A stretch of DNA of 64,000 nt, from NCBI GenBank assembly GCA_039621445.1, contig CP154954.1:1984001-2048000 (forward strand). The letters are read 5' to 3'. The first letter of the stretch is position 1; each line of letters begins with the position of its first letter. This DNA is from Euglena gracilis (Eukaryota; Euglenida; Euglenophyceae; Euglenales). The translations under genes were made by a program, and so were the position numbers. This document shows positions 1 through 9,829 of this stretch, piece after piece. A model generated the notes under the pieces. It was not told the origin of the DNA. It did not search any database and was given only the letters and a program-made list of their open reading frames with translations.

Positions 1-505
1 CTGGCCATTTTGGAACACCCTGTTTTGGCCTAAATGCCCTTAAATGTACTTTAGGGGGGGCGGGGTTGGGCCGAAACCTTGCCGGGACCATAACTTTGGC
101 CCCGTGGCCCGTTTGCCCTTGCTCTAAAAAGTTTTTCTAGGGTTTTTGGGGGTGCTCTCTCCAAAAAACTGCGGGGCTGGGAGTGCCTGGCCATTTTGGA
201 TCACCCTGTTTTGGCCTAAATGCCCTTAAATGTACTTTCGGGGGGCGGGATTGGGCCGAAACCTTGCCGGGACCATAACTTTGGCCCCGTGGCCCGTTTG
301 CCCTTGCTCTAAAAAGTTTTTCTAGGGTTTTTGGGGGTGCTCTTTCCAAAAAACTGCGGGGCTGGGGGTGCCCGGCCGTTTTGGAACACCCTGTTTTGGC
401 CTAAATGCCCTTAAATGTACTTTCGGGGGGCGGGGTTGGGGTCGAAACCTTGCCGGGGCCATAACTTTGCCGGGGCCATAACAATGCACGTTCCGGGGGC
501 GGGGT
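1..505. repeat. GC-rich satellite, about 185-bp unit, 2.6 copies
   Basis: A unit of about 185-190 bp is repeated head to tail. Each unit contains the phrases TGTTTTGGCCTAAATGCCC, CTTGCCGGGACCATAACTTT, a run of G after AATGTAC, and GGTGCTCT followed by CCAAAAAACTG. The same family recurs at 10880-11125 and in a long array at 16785-18660. Open frames across it are by-products of the periodicity. It abuts the downstream side of the - strand exon at 575-710, so it probably lies in that gene's first intron. Confidence 0.9.
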
Positions 506-574
506 TAGCCAAAATCTGCTTTTCATTACATTATATAATTAAAGACTGCTTTTAATTACAGGCCACGAACACAC

Positions 575-710
575 CTGGCGCTTCAGGTCGACTTCTTCTC
601 TCACTTTTTCTGGGCGATGGACTTGGACTTGCACTCGGACTTGGACTTGCTTGACGGAAGTGGAAGTTTCTTCTTGTAACTTCCTTTTCCTTCCTTGGGG
701 TTCTTGGCAT
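575..710 (-). CDS. First exon of a - strand gene encoding a basic, Ser/Pro-rich protein
   Basis: The ATG is at 710-708. The exon opens with MPRTPRKEKE, becomes Arg/Ser/Pro-rich (SPSPSASPSPSPRKSERR), and ends at a GTGTGT donor just left of 575 in phase 1. The first ten residues are identical to those of the exon at 18675-18816. The exon at 11480-11636 has the same layout (basic start, then Ser/Pro repeats, phase-1 end), so this is a three-member family. The rest of the gene would lie to the left, beyond the satellite and outside the window. The composition resembles SR-type or nuclear basic proteins, but I do not recognise the family. It is divergent from the + strand gene starting at 1448. 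Confidence 0.5.
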
Positions 711-1447
711 GTCAGGCCATACCCCTTACTTGGACTGCCCCTGGTGAGAAGAAACTCAATGTTGAAAACGGTGTACTTGCACAAATTTAAAGAATGTGAC
801 TTGACAATGGCCAAAAAAAACACACACCAAAAAGTCCACCACCTTCATTCGGCTCCGTACAATGTCAGCAATGTCAGATGACAACGGGTTTCATCTTCCG
901 CATGTAAAAATAAAAAACCTTAAAAAAACGGAGAGGGCTGCGTCAGCAAATGAGGCAAATTAGGAATTGCCAAAAAGCTATTGGCGAATGCTTTCTTCCT
1001 CTCCGAGCACCGAGCGACGTCAGAGTTTGGGACCGGGCACACAGGATGCACCGTCTCAGCGCCAATCCAACCAACCGGCAGGCGCTCGCCACTTCTCCTC
1101 CTTTGAGGCCAAATGCACCCCTACGCCGAAACTCGCGTCCGCATTCGCACGAACGCGGATTCCCGGCGCGAGCGTAGGGCGTTACATCGCGCCCGTTATA
1201 ATTTAGGGGGACAAGCCGGGAGGCCCGTGCTAACGCACGGGCCAAAGGACAGGGATCGCGCAAGGGTGCGCGAGCTGTACGTCGCGCGCACGGTCGCAGC
1301 AGTTAGGAATTGCGCAGAAGGCGTGGGGTTGTTAGTGTTGCTATTGCGTTGCAGCGTAGGTATTGCAGGTTTCGTCGGGGTTTGTGTTTGCTTTGTGTGG
1401 TGCATGTGTGTCTTGTCTCTTCTGACAGGAGCAGTATGTAGTGGAGG
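711..1447. promoter_or_regulatory. Divergent intergenic region between the 710 (-) and 1448 (+) start codons
   Basis: The 737 bp between two opposed start codons contain no convincing ORF. The part from about 1028 onward is related to 19080-19250, which occupies the same position between the paralogous gene pair. Both end with a GGTTATGGTTAGG-like phrase, ACAAGC, and a GC-rich hairpin. A shared bidirectional promoter is the simplest reading, but no core promoter element can be named. Confidence 0.45.
1222..1243. promoter_or_regulatory. Conserved 9+4+9 hairpin in the divergent promoter
   Basis: The stem GGCCCGTGC, loop TAAC and stem GCACGGGCC form a perfect inverted repeat. Copies with loop TGAC occur at 19258-19279 and 12056-12077, and shorter forms at 12253-12270 and 12422-12440. 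The three full copies lie about 510, 440 and 420 bp upstream of the three basic Ser/Pro-rich first exons. It could be a palindromic binding site, an RNA hairpin in a 5' leader, or part of a small mobile repeat. Confidence 0.6.
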
Positions 1448-4400
1448 ATGTCCGTCGCCGCAGCTGCGGCGGAGGCTGCTGCTGCGGAGAGTGGCGGTGG
1501 AGTGTACGGAGATGGTGGTGGTGTGCTTCGCCTCAGTGATTCATGTCTGCAAGTGAGTGGAACGCAGTGGAACTGAGTGGAACTGATTCACGTGTGGAAT
1601 TGCTGTGGAGCAGTGTGGAAGTGTACAGCAGCAGCAGTGTTGATTGAGAGGACGTTTATTTTGTTACAGCAGCTGCAGAAGAAGGTGCAGCAGAAGTTCC
1701 TTTTGTACCTGGAGAAGGTGGAGAGGAAGCAGCCGGTGTGCGCTTTTGAGTCTTGGCAGCGCATGATGCGGGGTGTTGTATTGAAGTGCAGTGTGTGTAG
1801 TGTGTTGGTTTGAGCAGGTTTTGTTGTTTTTTTTGTAACCGCAGTTGCGGAGGAAGCAGCGGAAGAAGTTCCTCCTGTACCTGGCCAGGGGGGAGCGGAT
1901 GCAGCAGGTGTGTTGTGCTGCTGTACTGTGTTGACAGAAGTTTTCAGCTTTCGATGGGAGCCCGGTTGAAGGGTGTCAGAGACGTGCAAATGAGTGCTCT
2001 GTTTTCGATTTAATCAGCTGCATTTCGGAATGCTTCAGCAGCGTTGCTGAGAGTTGTTGGTTTTTTTTCTGCTGCAGAAGCTGCAGAAGCTGCAGAAGAA
2101 GTTGCTCCTCTACCCGGGGACGGGGGAGTGGTAGCCGCTGGTGTTGTGTTGCTGTAATGAGCTTTGGCTGAAAGCTTGGCTGAAGGAGCTGTGTAATGAT
2201 GTGGTGGAGTGTAGTGTAACGGTGTTGTTGGTGCAGGGCTGTGGTGCTGTTCCAGGGGAGTGAGCATGCCATGTTTTCGATTTAATCAGCTGCAGCGTTT
2301 TGACTGGATGTTCTGCTGTGCCTGTGGCAGCAGCCATGCATGATGTTACGGTTTGGGTTTTATAAGGTGCGCTGGTGAGGGCACGGTTTCAGTGGGTTTT
2401 CGGGTTTTTTGTTGTACCAGGAGCCGTAGAGGAAGCTGCGGCAGAAGTTGTTCCTGTGCTCGGGGATGGCAGAGCGGCAGCTGCTGGTGTGTTCTGCTGG
2501 TGCAATGTGTTGTGAGCAGTTTTGACTGACTGCATGCTTGAAGGAGCTGTGTAGGGTTCTGGTCATGTGCAACAGTGGGGTTGTTCCAGGGCTGTGGTGC
2601 TGTTTGTTGTTCCAGGGGGTGAAGATGCTGTAGCCCCTGTTGCAGAGGATGCACATCCTGCAGCAGCAGCTGCAGAGGGTGCAGGTGTGGGGTGGAATGC
2701 TTTGTCTTACTGAGCAGATGTAGTGGAAACGTGTGAGGAAGTTTTTGGGGGTTGCAGTGGTGGGAGCAAGTTTTCCATGCCGATTTGTTATCGTAGTTGC
2801 GGAAGCAGCTGTGGAAGATGTTGATGATGCTGTACTTGAAGGAGTGGAAGATGTGGATGGGGAGCGGCGGGAGCTGCGTCGGCGCCTGCGCAAGGGAACG
2901 CCGCAGCAGAACCTTGGTTTACCGGGTGTGGCTTTGATTTCCCTTTCCTTTTCCCTTGAGGTTCGCTTTTCGTTTGAGGTTGTGCTGGGAATTGAGGGGT
3001 GTGAGGGGTGGTGCTGTGTGGTGTTGTGTAGGGGGGGAAGTGGATTTTTTTGCGCGCAGGATCGAAGCGGAGGCGGCAGCTGGCGGCGCAGCGGGCTGCG
3101 GAGGAGGAGGCGGTGGTGGAGGAGCCGCCAGTGGGAGACGGTATGTTTCGTTTGTAGCGCGAGGTACGTAGGGTGGATAGTGCCGTTCCATGGGTGTTAG
3201 TCAGGTGTGTGTCTCTGTCTCTGGATATTATGTGTTACGCAGGGCTGGACCGGCGCCTGTGTGAGGCGCTGGTGGCGGTGCTGGACCTGCTGCCGGAGGA
3301 GCAGCGCGGTACGGCGGAGGAGCGGGGGCTGGCTGCGGGGCCGCTGGCCCAGCTGGTGCGGGAGCGGCTGCTCAAGAATCTTCAAAGGGTTGGATGGGGT
3401 TTGGAGGGTGTTTGGAGGGAGCTTGGAGGGAGTTTGAGGGCTTTGGAGGGAGTTTGTGGGGTTGGGATTTGAGAGTTGGGGTTTGCGCCGCTGTGACGCG
3501 GAAGATTTTTGTTTCTAAACGCGCTGGGGGAGCGCATCGTGGCCCAGGGTCAGGGGGACACGGCGGCGTACGTGGCGGCGATCGGCATCCGCAAGCAGCC
3601 TTGTTTTCAGAGGAGCTGATTAAATCAATGGGGACGGTTTCTATTTTGATGGTGTTTGTGTATTGGTGATTGACTGGGAAGCAGAGGAACTCCAGAAAAG
3701 TTGGTTAAATCGGTGGTCATTGTTTCCATTCTGTTGGCAGGGCATTGTTGGCAGGGTAATTGCAGTGTGCTGATTAAATCAGTGGGGAGTGTTTTCTTTA
3801 TGATGGTGTTTGTATTGCCCAGAGAAGCTGATTAAATCAGCGGTCCGAATTTCCATTGCGTTTTTAAGGGAATTGCATTGTGCTGGGGGGCGACGGTGTT
3901 TGTAAGTGTTTTCAGTTTGTATCTTGAGAATTGCTTCTTTATTGAAGGTGAGGCTGCTGCTGACGACTACTACTTCCCCGCCCTGGACGCCTACAGCGCC
4001 ATCCGGCCGAGGCTGCGGGCGGCGAAGGACATCCTCCACCGCCATAAGCGCGGCGAGGGGCCGGTCCCGCAACGTATGCCCCTGTTGTGTGTAAGTTTGT
4101 GTCTTTTGTATGTGTGGTTCCTTTTCTTCTGCTGTATTTATAGTCACTCTGTATTTACAGTGGGTCATGCCACACTTGACGTTTCTTGATTTCTCTTTCT
4201 TTTCAGGCTGTGTGCGGCAGGCGGCCGCAAGCAGCAGTACAGCGACGGGCGCAGCGCTGGCCTGCAGACAGGCTGTCTTTTGTAGTTTGTTGCATTAGAA
4301 CTTGGGAGTGCAAACGGAAGGACTGAGAATAATAGGAATTGATTGTAGTTGTAGTTGTTGATTGTAATTGTCAGTAGTTCAGCGTCCCGATTGCTGGCAG

Positions 4401-6296
4401 CAAGAGACAGCCTGTGGTTGGGCATTACTTTGTTCTGGCGCTGGGCCAGCGGCACTGCGTGGTGTACAGGTCAGGCCTTTTTTTAGCTGGGATGTTTTCT
4501 TGGGGGGGGGTGATGCGGGTGTCTTGGCTGACGTTAAAAGGGGGGGGGGGGCTGACGTGTGGTCTGAGCTGGCCCCGGTGGACCCCCTGGGCACGGCGGG
4601 GGCGGCGAAGCTGGCGGGGCTGCTGCTGGCGGAGCAGCGGCGGGAGGTGGCCTCGCTGCTGCTGTGGCCGCGGTACGACGGGGACACCGAACAGTTTTCT
4701 TCAGATTTGTGCCGGAAAGAGGAATTATTTTTGTTCTTTTTCGTTCTTTTGTTGCCGCAACAGATGAAAGAATTGCAGAAGTGCAGAAGTTCCTAGGTGG
4801 AAAAGCGAATTACTTCAGACGCCTGCTACCGGTTTCGAGTTGCATTGCGCTGAATGAGGAATGGAACGGCCTTTTTTTTCTGTGTCAGTGTTTAGTAATG
4901 GGAGGAAAACTGGAGGAGAGACGTGCGGCTTCGTCGCGGCGCGGCTGGCGGCGGCGATGATGGCGGTCCCCGAGGAGCAGTGGGCGATGGTGGCGGCGCA
5001 GCGGGAGCGCTACGCCACCACCGTGGCGGAGGCGGAGGAGTTTGGTGCGGGCTGCGGAGGAGTACTTGGAGAAGGCCCCGCGGTACGGGAGGGGTGTCGA
5101 CGGTAGGCGGCGTTCAGCGTGCTGGAAATGTCTGGAGTTGGATGGCGGGTGTGGAGTGTGGTTAGGGTTGTGATATTTGTGGAGTTGGGTGGTGAGAACA
5201 ATCAGCACGCTGTTGTTGGCAGCCGAACTACCACCCGGGAGCGACGCAAACAGGGTTTTTTTTTTTGTGAGAGATGATGTGCAAAAGTGGGGGGGTTTCT
5301 GGGTTAGGCTGTCACTTCCCTCCCCCTCTGTGCTGTGTTCACTGCTGGGTGTGAAAAAACCCTGGGCACAGCGGGTGGTGAGCCTGCTGCTGCGGGAGCC
5401 GCTTGCGCGGGCAGGGGATTCCTGTGGAATCAGGAAGTTCACTTCCTGGTTTTTTTTTTTTTTTCTGCTTTTTGAGAGACGTTGAAAACCAATGGGAAGC
5501 ATGGGAACAATGTGGGAACAATTTGTGACGATTTCAGCCTGTGCGCCAACTGGGTTTTTCTTTTGCATTGCTTTTGTTGGTTCTCTTTATGTCTTCGGAA
5601 TGAATTCCTGTTGTTGTGCGCTGCGAGCGGTGGTGACGTACCTTCGGGGCGCGCCGCTGAGCGAGCTGGCGCGCGTGCGGTATGCTGCTGCGATTGTTGT
5701 TTGGGCCTGTTTTTGGTGTTGTTGTTGTTATTGTTGTTTGCCCGCATCTTGTAGTTGCTCGCGTTTGCTTTGAATGTATTTTTTCTCGTGCCCTGATTAG
5801 CTGATTAAATCAGTGAATGTTGCTCGTGAACTGAAAAGCTGATGCAATCGATGATCCTGAAAAGCTGATTAAATCGGTGACCCCGAAAAGCTGATTAAAT
5901 CGGTGACCCTGAAAAGCTGAGTAAATCGGTGACCCTGAGAAGCTGATTAAATCGGTGACCCTTAAAAGCTGAGTCAATCGGTGCCCCTGAAAAGCTGATG
6001 AAAGTGGTGACCCTGAAAAGCTGATTAAATCGGTGAATCACCTGATCCTAATTCTCTGTTTTTTTGTCTCACAGGGGCAGCGGCTGCCTGCACGGCGTGG
6101 ACTTCGAGACGGCGGAGTTGGTGTGTCGGGGTCAGGCCTTTGCTTAGGAAGTTGCAACCCCCACCCGTGCGCGGAAGTGTGCTTTTGTGTTCCCCAGGTG
6201 GGTTTTAATGAAATGCCTGGCTGGGGTGTGCGGGGCAACCCCGTCGGCATGTACGTCGTCTACACGAAGTGGTGGGAAGGAGGAACGAAGCTTTGA
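1448..6296 (+). CDS. Unidentified intron-rich gene, copy A
   Basis: I do not recognise the product. Exon 1 (1448-1552) starts at ATG, encodes an Ala-rich peptide beginning MSVAAAAAEAAAAESGGG, and ends at a strong GTGAGT donor. Phase-0 mini-exons follow at 1670-1735, 1845-1907 and 2430-2486. They encode related basic helices around KFLLYL and are repeated copies of one another. The later chain to 2916, then 3060-3140 and 3243-3388, joins in phase and includes QLAAQRAAEEEAVVEEPP and LDRRLCEALVAVLDLLPEEQ. The last three exons (about 5630-5679, 6075-6120, 6198-6296) also join in phase and end MYVVYTKWWEGGTKL plus TGA. Compared with copy B, this copy has single-base indels near 4665, 5041 and 5405 that shift the frame, while its exon at 3243-3388 is the intact one. 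It is either a decaying duplicate or affected by consensus errors. Internal exons are not all resolved. Confidence 0.5.
5798..6040 (+). repeat. Minisatellite of the AGCTGATTAAATC element, about 30-bp unit
   Basis: About eight degenerate tandem units of the form AAAAGCTGATTAAATCGGTG followed by ACCCTG lie inside the intron before the penultimate exon of the gene 1448-6296. This is the local expansion of a short element otherwise scattered singly through gene regions. The same array occurs in copy B at 23840-24082. Confidence 0.85.
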
Positions 6297-7513
6297 CCGT
6301 ACACCGTGACGCCGTGAGTACACTGTGAACGGTACCCCACTGTCCGCTGTGTGTACACTCTCCCTGTGGACCCTGAACCATGGACCCTGTCTTCCAACCC
6401 CTCCAGACCATCTCCAGACCACCTGTGCTGTACACCAGACTTCTCCTCTTCCGTGTACCTCTTCCCTGTACCCTCTTCCCTGTAACCTTCCCTGTACGCT
6501 GTGCACCTGCAAGTATTGCTTCAAATGAGTTTGACTTTGCAAATTATGTGGAAATGCAACTTTTTCTCTGAGTGGCCGAAACCCCCGGGGGGGGGGGGGA
6601 GTGACTGACGGGCGTCTCCCAAAAAAAGTGACTCACTCATTTTACCTGGCCTCCTAACCCCCCCCGGGGTGGGTAAGCAATTGTATGGGTCCGTTGTCCG
6701 ATGAAGCTCGCCGTGGAGACTGCGGAACCTCGCACCGGAAAGACGCTGCTGGGGGTCTGCAGCACGGACGTCTTGACGTCGTCAGGTTGATCAGGCGTAT
6801 GGATTTGCTCGTGCTCGTGGTCGTGTGTATTCGCAGGGCAAAAATAGGTGGTCGTCTGGGTCTGGTTCGAGCCCCGGACAGGGACCAATCGCAGGGCAGA
6901 AATAAGGGGTCGTCCGGAGCAGGTCCGTGTTGACGTCGTTCCCGCCGTTTAGGCCGATGAACTTCGCCGGCTTGCACGCGGACGTCCGGAAAGGCGAAAA
7001 GGCTTTTTTTTCCGTGGTCGTCCGTGTCGTCGTGAAGGCCGATACAGCTGGTCAACGTACTGGCGGTGGTCCGTGAAAAGAATTTTTTTCCTGTCGCAAC
7101 CCTGTGTACACCCTTTCCTCATAAGTGACGGACGCACGGTTACGTGCGGCTCTGGATATCATCCGTCCTCACGTCCTGGTGAACGCCAGCTCGGGGAAGT
7201 GGTATGTGTAAACCACATTCTGGCTTCGCAGAAAAGCTGATTAAATCAATGGGGGCCTTCTGGCAAAATCCGTTCCGGCATGCCAATGCCAATGCCAATG
7301 CCAATGCCAAAAGCTGTTTGAATCGTTGGGGAGCATTTTTGAACATGCCTTTGAATCTGTGTGCATACAAAGGGTCCAACGCATACAAAGCGTCCAACGA
7401 ACTACTTGCCGGCATCGCAGAAAAAGCTGATTAAATCAGTGGGGGCCTTCCAGCAGAATGCGATGCCATGCCATGACATTTTTTGACATTTTTGAAAGCG
7501 GTGATTGGTCACC

Positions 7514-7586
7514 ACCGGGCCGGCCAAATGGTAAGATGCTCATCCGCCGTCCCTGCAGACGCGGTTCGAGCCCCAGACGGAGACCA
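7514..7586 (+). repeat. tRNA-derived SINE-like head 1 (copy A)
   Basis: An A-box-like region (GGCCAAATGGTAAGATGC) is followed about 30 bases later by a perfect B-box phrase GGTTCGAGCCC. The acceptor stem does not pair, so this is a tRNA-derived internal promoter and not a working tRNA. Confidence 0.5.
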
Positions 7587-7739
7587 TTCGCAGGGCAAAA
7601 ATAAGTGGTCGTCTGGATCTGGTTCGTCCTCAAGTCCGTGTCGTCGTGGACGTCGATGAACCTTGGCGGTGCGGTGAAAAGGATTTTTTCCCTGTCAGTA
7701 CGCTGTGTGTAACCTTCGCTGTCCTCACGTCTTCGTATT

Positions 7740-7813
7740 CGCCAGCCCGGTCAAGTGGTAAGATGCTCTGCCGCCGTCCCTGCGGACGCGGTTCGAGCCC
7801 CGGACAGGGACCA
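7740..7813 (+). repeat. tRNA-derived SINE-like head 2 (copy A)
   Basis: It has the D-arm-like AGCCCGGTCAAGTGGTA, an anticodon-arm-like CCGC/GCGG stem with a seven-base loop, then GGTTCGAGCCC and a terminal GGACCA. The spacing is tRNA-like. The acceptor stem is not closed, which indicates a SINE head. Confidence 0.55.
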
Positions 7814-8405
7814 TGCGCAGGGAAGAAATAAGTGGTCGTCCGGAGCAGGTCCGTCTTGACGTCGTTCCCGCCGTTCAGGCCGATGAACTTCGCCAGCTTG
7901 CAGGCGGACGTCCGGAAAGGCGAAAAGGCTTTTTTTCCGTGGTCGTGTGTGCGGCGGTTTGAAGCCATGCGAAAAAAGCTGATTAAATCATGTGTTCTTT
8001 TTTCGAAATTTCCGCATGCCGACGAAAAGCTTTTTTTTTCGTGCTTGTGTGTGCAGGGGTCTGAACACGGTTCGAACCTCGGACACCACGGACCACGGAC
8101 ACGGTCGGACACCACGGACCACGGACCATGAACAGCACGGACAGGGTTCGAACCTCGGACAGGTACCATTTACAGGGCAGAAAGAAGCGTTCGTCATCCG
8201 CCGTCCCTGCGGACGGGGTTCGAGCCCCGGACAGGGACCATTCGCAGGGAAGAAATAAGTGGTCGTCTGGATCTGGTTCGTCGTCACGTCCGTGTCGTCG
8301 TGGATGCCGATGAACCTTGTCAGCGTGCAGGCGGTCTGGTGAAAAGGATTTTTTCTCTGTCACCACGCTGTATGTACCCTTCCCTGTCCTCACCTCTTCG
8401 TATTC

Positions 8406-8481
8406 GCCAGCCCGGTGCAGTGGTAAGAAGATGCTCCGCCGCCGTCCCTGCGGACGCGGTTCGAGCCCCGGACAGGGACCA
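8406..8481 (+). repeat. tRNA-derived SINE-like head 3 (copy A)
   Basis: This is the same head as at 7740, with a three-base insertion (AAGAAG for AAG) after GTGGT. The lower arms are conserved. The spacing of about 667 bp from head 2 marks the period of the array. Confidence 0.5.
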
Positions 8482-8989
8482 TTCGCAGGGAAGAAATAAG
8501 TGGTCGTCCGGAGGAGGTCCGTCTTGACGTCGTTCCCGCCGTTCAGGCCGATGAACTTCGCCAGCTTGCAGGCGGACGTCCGGAAAGGCGAAAAGGCTTT
8601 TTTTCCGTGGTCGTGTGTGCGGCGGTTTGAAGCCATGCGAAAAAAGCTGATTAAATGATGTGTTCTTTTTTCGAAATTTCCGCATGGCGACGAAAAGGTT
8701 TTTTTTCCGTGCTTGTGTGTGCAGGGGTGTGAATATGGTTCGAACCTCGGACACCACGGACCACGGACACGGTCGGACACCACGGACCACGGACCACGGA
8801 CACCACGGACAGGGTGCGAACGTCGGACAGGGACCATTTACAGGGCAGAAATAAGTGCTCGTCCGGAGCAGGTCCGTGTTGACGTCGTTCCCGCCGTTCA
8901 GGCCGATGAACTTCGCCAGCTTGCAGGCGGACGTCCGGAAAGACGAAAAGGTTTTGTTTCGTGTTCGTGTGCGCGGGGGTATGAAGGGC

Positions 8990-9829
8990 CCCTGGAGGGA
9001 AGAGGCTCGCTGCACCTGCTGTCGGCGCTGCCGTCGCGCACGCTGCAAGCGCCGGTGCCAGTGCACTTGCACGTGCAGTCACCAAATTCACTGAAACGAA
9101 GAGCCTTCCTTTCACAACGGCACAAACAGCCGCATCAAAAACCACAGAAACAAAAACAGGGGGAAAAAGTCACACCTACAAACCCAAAGCAGCAGCAGTG
9201 ACAGGCAATGAATTGGCTCCCTTCAGCTTCAACAACAAAAACAGAGGAAAAAAGTCACAGCTACAAAAACAAAGCAGTGAGAGCCAATAAATTCGATCCC
9301 TTCAGCTTCAATGAATGCACGTCCAGCTGGCAACGTCACCGTCGTTGAGGCCGCTGCTGACAACCATGCAGGAGCACTAATGCAAAATCCAAAATGCAAA
9401 CGACCGTCTAAAAAAACCCGATTAAAACGGCATTTTGGGTTTTCTCTTTTGCATCTGAAGAAAGCTGATTAAATCATTCTTGGGTTTCTGTCGCTCTTCC
9501 TTTCTCTGTTCCCTCTCTGTTATTTGGTTATCGCATGCAATACAGCACGATTGTTCACCGGCGACGGACAACAGGTCTGCTATTTCTGCTAGTTTTGTTC
9601 AACAATATCACTGCTACAATTCCTTTTACCATTCAAATGAAGAATATTACAAAACCCCCAAAGCCCCAAAAAAGTAATAACCCAAAAAAAATACAAAAGA
9701 ACATCAACAAAAAGAACCCCTACAGCCTGCAATCGTCCTGGAGGCTGCCCCCCACGCACAGCCGCCGCCGCTGCCCCGGTCGACGGCGTGGTGGACGATG
9801 ACGCCTCCTCATCTGCAAAGAGAGAGTAA
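8990..9829 (+). repeat. Dispersed 840-bp host segment, copy 1
   Basis: This segment is nearly identical to 37591-38432. The first bases are CCTGGAGGGAAGAGGCTCGC and the last shared bases are GAGTAAGA. On the - strand it carries a Cys-rich frame at about 9055-8998 and the exon at 9812-9724 described under the 9724-11636 gene. At 37591 the left flank is Helitron-linked DNA. At the other end, 38432 is the insertion point of the giant inverted-repeat element. Confidence 0.85.

Larger units (their letters stand above)
6297..8989 (+). repeat. Downstream array of GC-rich repeats with tRNA-like heads (copy A)
   Basis: No gene is supported here. The first 300 bp after the stop are rich in CCCTGT and TGTACAC phrases. 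From about 6690 come repeated blocks of a tRNA-like head, AGAAATAAGTGGTCGTCCGG, CGTTCCCGCCGTTCAGGCCG and AAAGGCGAAAAGG with a T run, then an AGCTGATTAAATC element. The interval between 7740 and 8406 is one unit of about 667 bp. A minisatellite of ACCACGGAC phrases lies near 8085-8130 and 8750-8810, and a four-fold ATGCCA repeat near 7279-7310. Long frames on either strand are repeat artefacts. Confidence 0.75.
1214..8990 (+). repeat. Segmental duplication, copy A (7.8 kb)
   Basis: This stretch is nearly identical to 19250-27031 in direct orientation, with the offset drifting only from 18036 to about 18042. It carries the intron-rich gene 1448-6296 and the downstream repeat array. Similarity stops abruptly after GAAGGGCC at 8990. 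There copy A joins a segment shared with 37591, while copy B continues the array. Differences are mostly small indels in homopolymers and repeats, so the duplication is recent, or the copies have been homogenised. Confidence 0.9.

Noticed and set aside
5798-6040. CRISPR array
   Set aside because: Units of about 30 bp are contiguous, degenerate and without unique spacers; it is an intronic minisatellite in a eukaryotic gene.
7740-7813. Functional tRNA gene
   Set aside because: A and B boxes are present but the acceptor stem does not pair and the anticodon stem is short; a SINE head is more likely.
7983-8837. 284-residue - strand frame (and copy at 26024-26878)
   Set aside because: It runs through tRNA-like heads and T-runs of the repeat array, and the frame is a by-product of repeats.
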